Source: Cedecea davisae DSM 4568 | GTDB lineage: Bacteria; Pseudomonadota; Gammaproteobacteria; Enterobacterales; Enterobacteriaceae | Direction: 5' to 3' | DNA length: 64,000 bases | Assembly: GCF_000412335.2 (NCBI RefSeq) | Contig: NZ_KE161030.1 | Span: 344,014 to 408,013, forward strand | Shown: one piece after another, positions 20,451-28,905 of the stretch | How positions within the stretch are numbered: the stretch's first letter is position 1 | Layout: every line of letters starts with the position of its first letter | Program-made: the position numbers and the translations under genes | The notes under the pieces: generated by a model | What the model was told of the DNA's origin: nothing | The model's input: only the letters and a program-made list of their open reading frames with translations | Databases searched by the model: none

Positions 20451-21878
20451 TTAATCTAAGGAAAGCATTTTCAGGAAGTCAGTAACGGGCATAGCATCCA
20501 GCTTCGTGCCTGAAGTCAGGATGTCGGCCAGGCTCTGTGCCCTGTCTCGTAGCGGGCTATCGGAAAGATTCAGATGGAATTTCGTCAGAAGTGCGTCGAA
20601 ACATTCTTCACGGCGGCTAACATGACCGAGCGGATACTCGATGAGTGCCGAGATCTCCTCCGCCATCCCATGACACTTTATGTAGAGTGCGTTAGGGATC
20701 GCGCGCTTTTCCGGGTCGTAGTAGCTTTCGGTAAATGAAGGACGTTCAGTACAGGTAATTTTCTGGCGTAGTGCTTCCAGTTGGGGATCAGAGGCGAGAG
20801 GTTCGTGAAAATCTTTAATGGTCAGATTTCCGGTTTGAAGCCCTACTGCAATCATGTATTGAAGGCAGTGATCGCGATCCGCAGAGTTAGTCAGCACGCC
20901 AGACTTATCAATGATTTGAATCGCAGGTCGCGTCGTTTCTACGCGCACATATTCAATGCTTTCAGGGGAGAACCCATCAGATAGCATCCGCTCACGAAGG
21001 CAAATAGCCGCCTCCACTGCCGTTTGAGCATGATATTCAGCCGGATTGGGGACTTTAAACAGGATGTTCCTGATGACAAAGTCAGACAGGTTACGCGTCA
21101 GGTTGAGCGGCTGGCCTCTAAGCACGGCATCATCAAACCCCCAGCGACTGGCCGTGAGCGCCGTTGGGTATCCCATCTCACCGGTTTGTGCAAAAAGAGC
21201 CAGCTGCAGGCCGCGTGCCGTTGCGTCACCGGCGGCCCATGATTTACGTGTTCCCGCATTTGGTGCATGTCGGTAGGTTCTGAGAGAATGGCCATCGATA
21301 ATGGCATTGGACAGCGCGCTGAGCGCCTGGTCTTTTGATAATCCCAGAATTTGGGCGGCAGCGATGGCAGAGGCCACTTTAACCAGCACGACGTGGTCAA
21401 TGCCCAGAGCATTAAAGCAGTTCGACAGGCACAGCACGCCATGAATTTCATAAGCGCGAATCATCGTGTTCAGTACGGCTGACATACTGACAGCTGACTG
21501 AGTGCTATCGGAGAGGCTACGCCATGCCGCAGCCGCCAGAATCGCCCCCAGGTTATCGGATGGATGCCCCCATTCTTGCGCAAGCCATGTATCGTTGAAC
21601 TCAAGCCAGCGGATCATCGAACCCATCTGAAAAGCTGCTTCAATCGGGCCTAAACGTAGTGGGGTGCCCACTACAGGTACACCCTCGCTGTTTTTACTGA
21701 ATTGCACACTGCGCATGAGCCTGGAGCAGTCGTCGTCAGTGGAGGCAGCGATCGCACAGCCTATCGAATCCAGCAGGCAAAAACGTGCCAGGTGGAGTGT
21801 CTCATTGTCAAAGGTTGCTTGCTGATAAGCATAGTCAACCAGCTCGATCATTATTTTATCAAACTCAGCGTGCGCCAT
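20451..21878 (-). CDS. MmgE/PrpD-family protein
   Basis: 475 residues, full length for the family. N-terminal helical domain with LARFCLLDSIGCAIAAS, the EAAFQMGSMIRWLEFND and WGHPSDNLGAILAAA segments that line the PrpD active site, then HSLRTYRHAPNAGTRKSWAAGDATARGLQLA. Characterised members include 2-methylcitrate dehydratase, cis-aconitate decarboxylase and iminodisuccinate epimerase, so it may dehydrate, decarboxylate or epimerise a carboxylic acid. No prpB, prpC or acn genes are near, which argues against methylcitrate metabolism. It is the first gene of the four-gene operon, divergent from a LysR regulator. Confidence 0.82.
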   Translation of the reverse strand: MAHAEFDKIMIELVDYAYQQATFDNETLHLARFCLLDSIGCAIAASTDDDCSRLMRSVQFSKNSEGVPVVGTPLRLGPIEAAFQMGSMIRWLEFNDTWLAQEWGHPSDNLGAILAAAAWRSLSDSTQSAVSMSAVLNTMIRAYEIHGVLCLSNCFNALGIDHVVLVKVASAIAAAQILGLSKDQALSALSNAIIDGHSLRTYRHAPNAGTRKSWAAGDATARGLQLALFAQTGEMGYPTALTASRWGFDDAVLRGQPLNLTRNLSDFVIRNILFKVPNPAEYHAQTAVEAAICLRERMLSDGFSPESIEYVRVETTRPAIQIIDKSGVLTNSADRDHCLQYMIAVGLQTGNLTIKDFHEPLASDPQLEALRQKITCTERPSFTESYYDPEKRAIPNALYIKCHGMAEEISALIEYPLGHVSRREECFDALLTKFHLNLSDSPLRDRAQSLADILTSGTKLDAMPVTDFLKMLSLD

Positions 21879-22268
21879 GTTTTATCCCATAAACGAAAAG
21901 AAGTTTTCACCAATACAAGTTATGAAGGCCCGGGAAGGTATACATTTGCATATAGTTAAATAACCAATTGATTTTTAAGATAATGAACGAGCCCTGCCGA
22001 TAAAATCGTAATGGGCATGAGAATGAAAAACCAGCGAATAAAATCGAGGTACTCATCGAAAAGATTGATACCTGTGCCATATCAGGCGAGCACGACGGGT
22101 TAGAATGAAGCATAAAGGAGGGCGGGTTGTTACTGAGGAGGGTCTGGAGGATGCCTTGCAGCCATTAGCCTGGCTTATGTTAATGGTCATAAACAGAGTG
22201 ACAAATGGTTTTTAACAAATTATAAATATTGTTGAAACATTGAACTAACTTTTAGCATGAGGTCTCAA
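21879..22268. promoter_or_regulatory. Divergent intergenic region of the PrpD operon and its LysR regulator
   Basis: 390 bases between divergent start codons. No convincing gene. The part next to the LysR gene (22160-22260) is AT-rich and probably holds both promoters. In LysR systems the operator lies here as a T-N11-A dyad; several candidates exist and none stands out. Confidence 0.45.
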
Positions 22269-23156
22269 ATGAAGCTAAGTGAACTTCTTGCGTTCGTGAC
22301 AGTCGTGGAGACAGGGAACATAACCCAAGCCGCAGAGCGCCTGAATCGAGTGCAATCCAGTATTTCCCATCGAATACGAAGCCTGGAAGATAACCTTGAT
22401 GTAATCTTGTTTGATAGAAAAAATGATGGATGCTCACCCACAGCGCAAGGCCAGATACTTTATGATTACGCACTTAAAATTCTGAATCTTGCGGATGATT
22501 GCAAAAACAATATTTCCTACTCTAAAACTAATCAGATAACCATCAGGGTGGGAATAATTGAATGCTTACCCCCTTATATTATTAGTTCGTTGATTGATTT
22601 AGGGCAGGATCTGGGCTGGAATATCGATATATCCATCGGGAATACAATCAGCTTGCTGAGCGCCTTTGATAAAAATGAGTTTGATGCGGTCATCATTGGC
22701 GCTGGATTTTCCAACGCACAACATACACGTTCCATATTACTTTCCAGCGAGCTGGTGATTATTACTGAGAAAAATCGCCCCTCTATTACCGATATATCCA
22801 GCCTGGATGGTGAGGTTTTTTTGCTCAGCAGTAAAAAATGTGCAACCTCAACCCGCAATTTCAATGTGCTCTTCAGCGAAGGCAATATCACACCCAAACG
22901 TGTAGTGGAGTGTGGTTCCTACCCTGTGCTGTTTTCAAGTATTGCCGCCGGTAAAGGCGTCTCGCTGGTGTTACGTTGTTCGATCAGTAGCGAAGTAAAG
23001 AGCAAGATAGAAATCCATCCGCTATCCGGTCAGTTCAATGATTTCAACATAGAACTGGTATATCGCCCGGATTGCCCCTATCTGGATTGTGCAAAGTTTG
23101 CCGGTATGATGACTTCCGTCTTCCAGGATCCGCGCCTGCGCGACATCGGCTATTAA
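22269..23156 (+). CDS. LysR-family transcriptional regulator
   Basis: 295 residues from the ATG at 22269, which has GAGG six bases upstream; an ATG 12 nt earlier lacks one. Winged helix in residues 1-60 (LLAFVTVVETGNITQAAERL, SSISHRIRSLEDNL), then a periplasmic-binding-protein-like effector domain. It is AT-rich compared with the flanking core genes. It is divergent from the PrpD/GAPDH-like/kinase-like/MFS operon, the classic arrangement of a LysR activator with its target, so it likely switches that operon on in response to a pathway intermediate. Confidence 0.88.
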   Translation: MKLSELLAFVTVVETGNITQAAERLNRVQSSISHRIRSLEDNLDVILFDRKNDGCSPTAQGQILYDYALKILNLADDCKNNISYSKTNQITIRVGIIECLPPYIISSLIDLGQDLGWNIDISIGNTISLLSAFDKNEFDAVIIGAGFSNAQHTRSILLSSELVIITEKNRPSITDISSLDGEVFLLSSKKCATSTRNFNVLFSEGNITPKRVVECGSYPVLFSSIAAGKGVSLVLRCSISSEVKSKIEIHPLSGQFNDFNIELVYRPDCPYLDCAKFAGMMTSVFQDPRLRDIGY

Positions 23157-23413
23157 CAGACTTTCCTTACTGCACACGTAATGCCTTTATCAGGATAAAA
23201 AAGACATAAACCATTCAAGCACGATCGGTAAAGTGGCTAACAGGAATATATTTCCGTTCACGGAAGAGACTGGCAAAAGGCTTAGGGTTTCTTGCTGATT
23301 AAGACATAAAGAGAGTGGGAGAGTAACCCCTTAGCGTCTGCTCTCCTGGCTTATGAGTGGGAACCATCCCGAAACTTAACGAGATGATTCCCCTATAAGG
23401 CTACGATTTATTG

Positions 23414-24628
23414 TTACGAAGACTCACGCAGAGCGACCAGCGTTTTTGCTCTGAACTTCGCCATAATTATTTTCATCATTGGGACTTCAAAATACTTGTA
23501 TAAAAAAGAAGCACAAGAGATTGTCAGAATGAGCGCTACGACGATAAGCCCGACTCCCTCCATTAAGTCGAACTTCTTTCCTGCGGTTAAATTCAAAAAA
23601 TAAAAAAGCACTAAAAAATGTATCATATAGAATGCATAGGATATCTCGCCTAACCAAACCGATGTTTTATGGTTTAAAACGGTTTTTTTGTTACCTAAGT
23701 CGTCACCGGCAAAGGCGGTAATTAATAAACAAACGGGAATGATAAATACGACACTCATACTGAATTGGTATGGAACATACATGGCTCCAACATACGTTGC
23801 GGCAAGTAAGGTAAACGCCGCTGGTTTCGTGAGCATGATTGCTCGCCCATTTATCAGCAAGCGTGCAGCAAACATACCTGCGAGGAATTCAAATATGCGC
23901 GCTGGCGGGAAAATATACGAAATCCAAAAGTGATGCTGAGAGATAGGAAATGCTCCCATCATTTTGTTTGGCTCAACCCACAGATAAATAAACATTTGAA
24001 CCAGAAAGGATGCTACGGTGACGGTAAATAATCCCGCTAAGTCGTATTTTTCAGGTATGGATTTCATCACTTTAAAAAGAAGCGGGAAAGAGAGATAAAA
24101 CATCGCTTCTATACACAGAGACCAGCTGGGTCTGTTCGCTACGAAAAAGTAGCGAACATCATCAAACCAGGTATTCACCAGCAGAAGGTTTGACGACCAC
24201 AGCTTGTACTGATAAATACTCACTGCGCCAACAACGAATGCTATCGCCCAGGTCAGAAAATGAGTGGGGTATATCTTAGCAAAGCGCCGCAGGTAAAAAT
24301 CACCCACGCTATCGCTATCCTTTGCAGACCACACCATTATAAAACCACTTAAGATAAAGAAGTATGAAACCCCTAACCATCCAGCCTTACCCACAATAAC
24401 CGTATAAACATGCTGGATTGTAGGGTCTGAAAATGGAGCAAGATCGCTGGGCAGCGAAGCATGAAATAAAAAAACTAAAAAGGCGGCCCAGAATCTACTT
24501 CCGGTAATCGAAGGTAGTTTGGGCCGTACCGTTAATTTCCCTTCCGCCATTGGTTGTCTCACTAATGTTTCATTAACTTCGCCATAAATAGCATCAGCAT
24601 TTACTTTGTTGGTCATTGAAGAATTCAT
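23414..24628 (-). CDS. Acyltransferase family 3 (OafA/YrhL-like) membrane protein
   Basis: 404 residues from ATG 24628, preceded by GGGGTG; an upstream ATG has no ribosome site. After a 40-residue polar N-terminus there are about ten membrane helices. Family-3 landmarks are SGSRFWAAFLVFLFHASL-like (here ITGSRFWAAFLVFLFHA with the conserved His), FFILSGFIMVWS, and NRPSWSLCIEAMFYLSFP. Such proteins transfer acetyl or other acyl groups to surface sugars, peptidoglycan or secreted metabolites. It is AT-rich, lies in the accessory region, and is separated by 188 nt from the hydrolase operon on the same strand. Its acceptor is unknown. Confidence 0.85.
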   Translation of the reverse strand: MNSSMTNKVNADAIYGEVNETLVRQPMAEGKLTVRPKLPSITGSRFWAAFLVFLFHASLPSDLAPFSDPTIQHVYTVIVGKAGWLGVSYFFILSGFIMVWSAKDSDSVGDFYLRRFAKIYPTHFLTWAIAFVVGAVSIYQYKLWSSNLLLVNTWFDDVRYFFVANRPSWSLCIEAMFYLSFPLLFKVMKSIPEKYDLAGLFTVTVASFLVQMFIYLWVEPNKMMGAFPISQHHFWISYIFPPARIFEFLAGMFAARLLINGRAIMLTKPAAFTLLAATYVGAMYVPYQFSMSVVFIIPVCLLITAFAGDDLGNKKTVLNHKTSVWLGEISYAFYMIHFLVLFYFLNLTAGKKFDLMEGVGLIVVALILTISCASFLYKYFEVPMMKIIMAKFRAKTLVALRESS

Positions 24629-24816
24629 CACACACCCCATATATGGTATTTTTATATCAATAATTTATTCTGAAATAGAATCATAGTTACAGACAGAAAA
24701 ATTAATAATGGCAAAGCAATGTAATCCAGGATTCACATGGATCCTGTTTATTAAAATAATAATGACGGCCAGGGAAATTACTTTGTGGAATGGCACATTT
24801 ACCTTATCGTTTTTGA

Positions 24817-25653
24817 TTAGTCAGCATCGACGATTTCATATCCTGATTTCTGTTTTTCTATATAGCCAAATCCTTGTGATCCAAAATGCATCCCGCCGAC
24901 AAGAATCCGGTCAGAACTGACCATCGCAAGGATGCGTGTTCGTGTCTCCGCCGCTGCCTGCGGGTCATGATCGAAGGCTATCGATACTTCTGGTTTTAAC
25001 AATTGGATATGTGGAAAATGAACAATATCTCCCCAAATCAACAAACTTCCTTTGCTGCCTTCAACTCTATATCCCATATGGCCCGGGGTATGGCCTTTTA
25101 ATGGGATAGCAAATATGCCGGGGAAAATCTCACCTTCATCAATTAACCGGAGATTGCCCTGATACTCTTTAAAGGCACTCCGCGCTAAAAGAAAGTTACC
25201 TTTTACGCGGTCGGTGACGGCAGCAAAATTTTTATCGTCTTGTATATAATTAAACTCATCAGCGCTTATGACTAACTCCGCGTGAGGAAATGCAGCTTTT
25301 CCCTGTGAATTTATTAGCCCACCAATATGGTCAGGGTGAGTGTGTGTAAGAAGAACTGCATTAATATCTCCTGGTTTTAGCCCAAGTTTTGCAAGATTAT
25401 CAACCAGAGCGCCACCCCAACCTTTAATACCGCCTGCGCCACTATCGATTAGAATGTTTTTTCCCTTCTTCTGTACCAGGAAGGTATTAATATGAACGGC
25501 GTTATGTTCACTTATGCAGGCATTCTCCTGGATTTTTTTGCACTCGGCTTCATCAACATTAGCAAGCAGCCCGAAATCAACCTGGAGGTAGCCATCGCTT
25601 AATGCGGTAACAGAGATATCACCAAGATCTTTCAATGGAAGTTGTTCACTCAT
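24817..25653 (-). CDS. Metallo-beta-lactamase-fold hydrolase
   Basis: 278 residues. Metal ligands are visible: His104, His106, Asp108 and His109 in THTHPDHIGG, His188 in KGHTPGH, Asp209 in IWGDIVH and a late His256 in GGMHFG. It therefore can hold a two-metal site. The arrangement is shared by glyoxalase II, lactonases and other hydrolases; it is probably not a drug lactamase. No signal peptide, so cytoplasmic. Last gene of the alpha/beta-hydrolase / cyclophilin / tautomerase operon, 10 nt after the tautomerase gene. Confidence 0.85.
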   Translation of the reverse strand: MSEQLPLKDLGDISVTALSDGYLQVDFGLLANVDEAECKKIQENACISEHNAVHINTFLVQKKGKNILIDSGAGGIKGWGGALVDNLAKLGLKPGDINAVLLTHTHPDHIGGLINSQGKAAFPHAELVISADEFNYIQDDKNFAAVTDRVKGNFLLARSAFKEYQGNLRLIDEGEIFPGIFAIPLKGHTPGHMGYRVEGSKGSLLIWGDIVHFPHIQLLKPEVSIAFDHDPQAAAETRTRILAMVSSDRILVGGMHFGSQGFGYIEKQKSGYEIVDAD

Positions 25654-25663
25654 AATCTATCCT

Positions 25664-25990
25664 TCAATTTATTGCGTAAATATCATTGGCTTCATAAAGA
25701 AAACAGCGAACTCTCGCTACAACGCCGATCTTCTCTTTAATTAACAAATCAACCTGATGCAAAAACTCATTCATCACCGGCCCGGTACGGAAAATCTCTT
25801 GCCTGAGTTTTGCCTCTAAATAAACGGGTGTTCCAAAACTTATGTCGCATGTCACATAGCTGATATGAATATTATTTTCTTTTGCTTTTAGTATACCCAT
25901 GGCCAGGTTTGCTAAAGAGTCAGAGAATTCAGACAAAGAAACCGCATCCATACGATGTTTTGCGGAGGTATATACGGTAATGCTTGGCAT
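25664..25990 (-). CDS. Tautomerase-superfamily-like small protein
   Basis: 108 residues. It begins MPSITVYTS, giving the N-terminal proline that is the general base of 4-oxalocrotonate tautomerase-type enzymes. The rest could fold as two beta-alpha-beta units (LSEFSDSLANLAMGIL, EFLHQVDLLIKEKIG). A second-domain motif cannot be identified, so the call is moderate. It lies between the cyclophilin and the metallo-hydrolase genes. With an enol-lactonase-like hydrolase in the same operon, a ring-cleavage or keto-enol step is plausible. Confidence 0.55.
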   Translation of the reverse strand: MPSITVYTSAKHRMDAVSLSEFSDSLANLAMGILKAKENNIHISYVTCDISFGTPVYLEAKLRQEIFRTGPVMNEFLHQVDLLIKEKIGVVARVRCFLYEANDIYAIN

Positions 25991-26031
25991 TTGATATTAG
26001 CTCCTGCGAGTGGTTATTTTAAATATAGTGA

Positions 26032-26595
26032 TTACACAACCCCGGCTGTGACTAATCGCATTCTTTTTATGACGTCTGGATTCACGACAGTCCCCATCTC
26101 AGCATCACCCCGACTGAGCTGCTCAATGAGCTCCATACCTGCTGTTACTTTGCCGAACGCGGTATAATTCTGATCTAAAAAGTGTGTTCTGGCGGAAGTG
26201 ATAAAAAATTGGTGACAGGCGCTATGCGGATTTCTCGATCTCGCCATCCCGATGGTGCCTCGTTCAAACGGCATGTGATTAAATTCCGCGGCCAGTTTAG
26301 GCAATGTTAAGCTATCCAATCTCGTATTTTTTACCGGATCCCCGGTTTGTGCCATAAAACCATCAATAACGCGGGAGAAAGGTACGCCATCATAAAACTT
26401 CGACTGCACCAGCATTTTTATACGCGCAACATGATTGGGGGCCAGGTCTGAAAATAACTGGATAGTGGCAGTCCCACTCCCCAGCTCCATTTCAATAATA
26501 TCTCCCTGAACGTTTAACCATCTTAACGCGGCGGGAACCGCGACAGCACTTGCACATAAGCCCAGGCACCCGCCTATAAATAACCGACGATTCAT
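26032..26595 (-). CDS. Exported cyclophilin-type peptidyl-prolyl isomerase
   Basis: 187 residues from ATG 26595 with TGGAG upstream. The N-terminus MNRRLFIGGCLGLCASAVAV is a signal sequence with adjacent arginines, possibly a Tat substrate. The cyclophilin core has FSRVIDGFMAQTGDP with the active-site Arg and Gln, SACHQFFITSA and YTAFGKVTAG. It catalyses cis-trans isomerisation of prolyl bonds, presumably in the periplasm. Its presence inside a small-molecule hydrolase operon is unusual. Gaps of 85 nt and 41 nt to its neighbours suggest co-transcription. Confidence 0.85.
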   Translation of the reverse strand: MNRRLFIGGCLGLCASAVAVPAALRWLNVQGDIIEMELGSGTATIQLFSDLAPNHVARIKMLVQSKFYDGVPFSRVIDGFMAQTGDPVKNTRLDSLTLPKLAAEFNHMPFERGTIGMARSRNPHSACHQFFITSARTHFLDQNYTAFGKVTAGMELIEQLSRGDAEMGTVVNPDVIKRMRLVTAGVV

Positions 26596-26680
26596 ATCAT
26601 GACTCCATTCCCACAATTAGGTTCACCACCTATTTGCTCATTAATAACGCCCATGCGTACCCTGTTGGTATCGGCGGGCA

Positions 26681-27463
26681 TTAATGTGTATTGGCCTTAT
26701 CGATAAACGATATGATTTCATCTGTGAGCGCATCTGGTCGCTCAAAATTCGGCAAATGAGAAGCACCGGGTATGATATGCAGTTCTGCATTGCGTTTTTT
26801 CGCCAGGCGTTGGGCGTAGTCTTGCGGCGTCAGCTTGTCTTCCGCTCCCCGGACGACAACCGCTTTGACGCCGGGGATCTGCATATCTGTCAAATCCGTA
26901 TCGGCAATCGCTAAAGAGCAGCCCGCGAAAGCTTCGACCGTGGTACGGCGCAGCATCTGCCTGAGACCATCCGCCTCGGGCGAGTCGATAAATGCCGGCG
27001 TAACCCAGTTGCTGATAATCCCCCTCTCAAGGTGCTCAAGACCATGCTGGAAGACATCTTCCGCCCTGGCCCGCCACAGGGAAGGAGGGGCGGCATTCAC
27101 CAGTGAGGTATCGATGATAACCATGCCCTGGACTCGTTCAGGTAACTTGAATCCAATCCATTGCGCTATCGTGCCGCCTATCGAAACGCCGGCAACATAA
27201 AATTTATCGATTTTCAGGTGATCCACTACGGCGATAACATCATCGGCCAGGTCAGACATTGAAAACGGCTGCGCATCAACCGCGCTTAGCCCATGCCCTC
27301 GAATATCCAGCCTGACCACACGATAGCGCTCGGTTAATCGTGGAATTTGCAAATCCCACAAATGCAAATCTGTTCCCAAAGAATGAAGAAGTATCAATGT
27401 CGTAGCCTCTTCAGGCCCCTCTACATCGACATGCTGAGTTAACTTAAGCGGTCGGATAAACAT
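26681..27463 (-). CDS. Alpha/beta-hydrolase (3-oxoadipate enol-lactonase-like)
   Basis: 260 residues. Catalytic triad: Ser94 in the nucleophile elbow GVSIGG, Asp209 in RGAEDKLTP, His236 in PGASHLPNFERP. The oxyanion region is LLHSLGTD. Overall pattern (DIRGHGLS, LADDVIAVVDHL) resembles PcaD, which opens enol-lactones in aromatic degradation, but similar sequences act on many esters and lactones. It is the first gene of a four-gene operon with cyclophilin, tautomerase-like and metallo-hydrolase genes. No pca neighbours are present, so the protocatechuate pathway is not supported. Confidence 0.85.
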   Translation of the reverse strand: MFIRPLKLTQHVDVEGPEEATTLILLHSLGTDLHLWDLQIPRLTERYRVVRLDIRGHGLSAVDAQPFSMSDLADDVIAVVDHLKIDKFYVAGVSIGGTIAQWIGFKLPERVQGMVIIDTSLVNAAPPSLWRARAEDVFQHGLEHLERGIISNWVTPAFIDSPEADGLRQMLRRTTVEAFAGCSLAIADTDLTDMQIPGVKAVVVRGAEDKLTPQDYAQRLAKKRNAELHIIPGASHLPNFERPDALTDEIISFIDKANTH

Positions 27464-28141
27464 TTCATACTCCGTATTTTTATTCTTAGTGTTACCCCGG
27501 GTTCCACAGAACGTAATGCAGGCTCATTCACCCTGACTTGTTGGTGAAAAAGTGAAACATCTCCATGCCCCAGCCAGTATTATTAGAGTAATTACCGCGC
27601 TGGCTCTAATGGATAATTTCGATATCTCTATCGAAATTGTTGATGCATGAAGGAGATAATGGACAGAAACATCCTCTATTGACCGCTTACAATTCAACGG
27701 TGTACCTGAATGGGTTTGAGGAAGTTAACTGTCAGAATGTGCTGTGGCAGGAAAACCAAAATGGGGAAATGTTATCGTCAAGCCTTAGACCAGGCAGATA
27801 AACAAGTGGGCAAACGAACCAGGATGAGGTCAGTGAGCTCATTTTTGGAGATTTCCTTAAAGCCGGATGTGCTGCCAAAAATATTTATGGAGTACGGATC
27901 ATATCCGTAATGAATGATTTAGCGCCTGAAGGACACGACAGACAATCTATTTGAGCTGCCGGGTTTGGGGATGCGCACCTTACCTCAATTATAGAAATAT
28001 AACAGTGAATGGCCTCATAAATACTGGGTAACCTGACTCTGAATAAATACCGGCATAGTAGTAAATCAGCTGAATTGTGTTGTCGCGTTAAATAAATCGC
28101 CTATCATTTTATGCCATAAATAAATATGGATATGGTGGTTT
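27464..28141. other. Gene-poor gap between the hydrolase operon and the T6SS module
   Basis: 678 bases, AT-rich, without an intact gene that I trust. It contains the decayed reading frame listed at 27643-27954 and a short open stretch before it (about 27550-27650, reading HAPASIIRVITALALMDNF in frame) that may belong to the same or another relic. The right part (27955-28141) shows nothing beyond a likely promoter for the T6SS effector. Confidence 0.45.
27643..27954 (+). pseudogene. Possible decayed reading frame of unknown origin
   Basis: One frame of 104 codons interrupted by a single TAA at 27799-27801. The two halves read as ordinary protein (for example YNSTVYLNGFEEVNCQNVLW, then DEVSELIFGDFLKAG) and end at TGA. 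I recognise no family. Its place just upstream of a T6SS effector would suit a relic of a vgrG, adaptor or immunity gene, but nothing in the residues proves that. It may be non-coding. Confidence 0.28.
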
Positions 28142-28663
28142 ATGGCTTTACAAGGAAAGTTCATCCTGAATGGTGCCGATTACGCCCCATTTAGTCTATG
28201 TGGCGTAGGTACTTTTTTAGCTTTTTCTGGTAATGGAGCCTACCGCAATAAGGGAGCATGCGGCGGTATAAAAGGTGATGGCCCGCTTCCCCCTGGTAAA
28301 TATTGGATTGTTGAACGAGGTAATGGCGGTTTCTTCTCTGGCGTTAAAGCTGGAGTACAGGATTCATGGAACAAGCTCCGATGGGGCGCTACCTTTGGAC
28401 GGGACGAATGGTTCGCTCTGTACAGGGATGACTGGGGGATTGATGATGGTACTTGGATCAACAATGTGCACAGGGGGTTATTCAGGCTTCACCCAGGACA
28501 CATTTCGGAAGGTTGCATAACGATTCCGCATAACTCTGATTACGCTCTTATCCACAATGCGTTGATGAATTCACCCCGAATGCAGGTTCCTTGCATGAAA
28601 TCTCTTATGGCCCGTGGTTGGGTGGAGGTGGTCGCTAATGGCATTACCAACACTTGCCCGTAA
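28142..28663 (+). CDS. Type VI secretion peptidoglycan-targeting effector, DUF2778/Tlde1-like
   Basis: 173 residues. Begins MALQGKFILNGADYAPF, then GPLPPGKYWIVERG and the catalytic box LHPGHISEGCITI with His117 and Cys125, the His/S-x-G-C arrangement of the L,D-transpeptidase-like DUF2778 family. Salmonella Tlde1 of this type attacks or edits the peptidoglycan tetrapeptide in the target periplasm. No signal peptide is present, as expected for delivery by T6SS. The last 26 bases overlap the following small membrane-protein gene, and hcp comes next, so delivery with the Hcp tube is likely. Confidence 0.85.
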   Translation: MALQGKFILNGADYAPFSLCGVGTFLAFSGNGAYRNKGACGGIKGDGPLPPGKYWIVERGNGGFFSGVKAGVQDSWNKLRWGATFGRDEWFALYRDDWGIDDGTWINNVHRGLFRLHPGHISEGCITIPHNSDYALIHNALMNSPRMQVPCMKSLMARGWVEVVANGITNTCP

Positions 28664-28901
28664 GGTGGCCAAAGTTATTTTTTTCGCTCTTATTTTGCTT
28701 TCCGTTATTTACTCCCTGGGAAACCCAGAATTTTACGTTAATCACGCTCTTGCCAGTCGGGTTGCTCAATGGGTTGATGGTGATGTAAATGCGGAATCAA
28801 TATATGACGCTTACTTTTATATCGATATTATATCGGTAATGACGTTATCAGTGATTATCTATTTAATAACTATGAAGTTAATTAAAAAAATAAGGAGTTA
28901 A
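28638..28901 (+). CDS. Small membrane protein, likely immunity protein for the upstream effector
   Basis: 87 residues from ATG 28638, which has GGAGG upstream inside the effector gene. Two membrane helices (about 12-31 and 62-80) flank a roughly 30-residue loop that can face the periplasm (EFYVNHALASRVAQWVDGDV). Size, topology and overlap with the effector match the cognate Tldi-type immunity proteins, which must act in the periplasm to block a peptidoglycan enzyme. The sequence itself matches no family I recognise; the role is inferred from position. Confidence 0.65.
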   Translation: MALPTLARKVAKVIFFALILLSVIYSLGNPEFYVNHALASRVAQWVDGDVNAESIYDAYFYIDIISVMTLSVIIYLITMKLIKKIRS

Positions 28902-28905
28902 AGTT

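Noticed and set aside
20451-21878. 2-methylcitrate dehydratase PrpD of propionate degradation
   Set aside because: No prpB, prpC, prpE or prpR neighbours and the operon partners do not fit; only the family is supported.
24817-25653. Beta-lactamase conferring drug resistance
   Set aside because: There is no signal peptide and the motif order fits general metallo-hydrolases; nothing specific to class B enzymes.
26681-27463. PcaD of the protocatechuate pathway
   Set aside because: No other pca genes; the alpha/beta-hydrolase fold is too general for that assignment.
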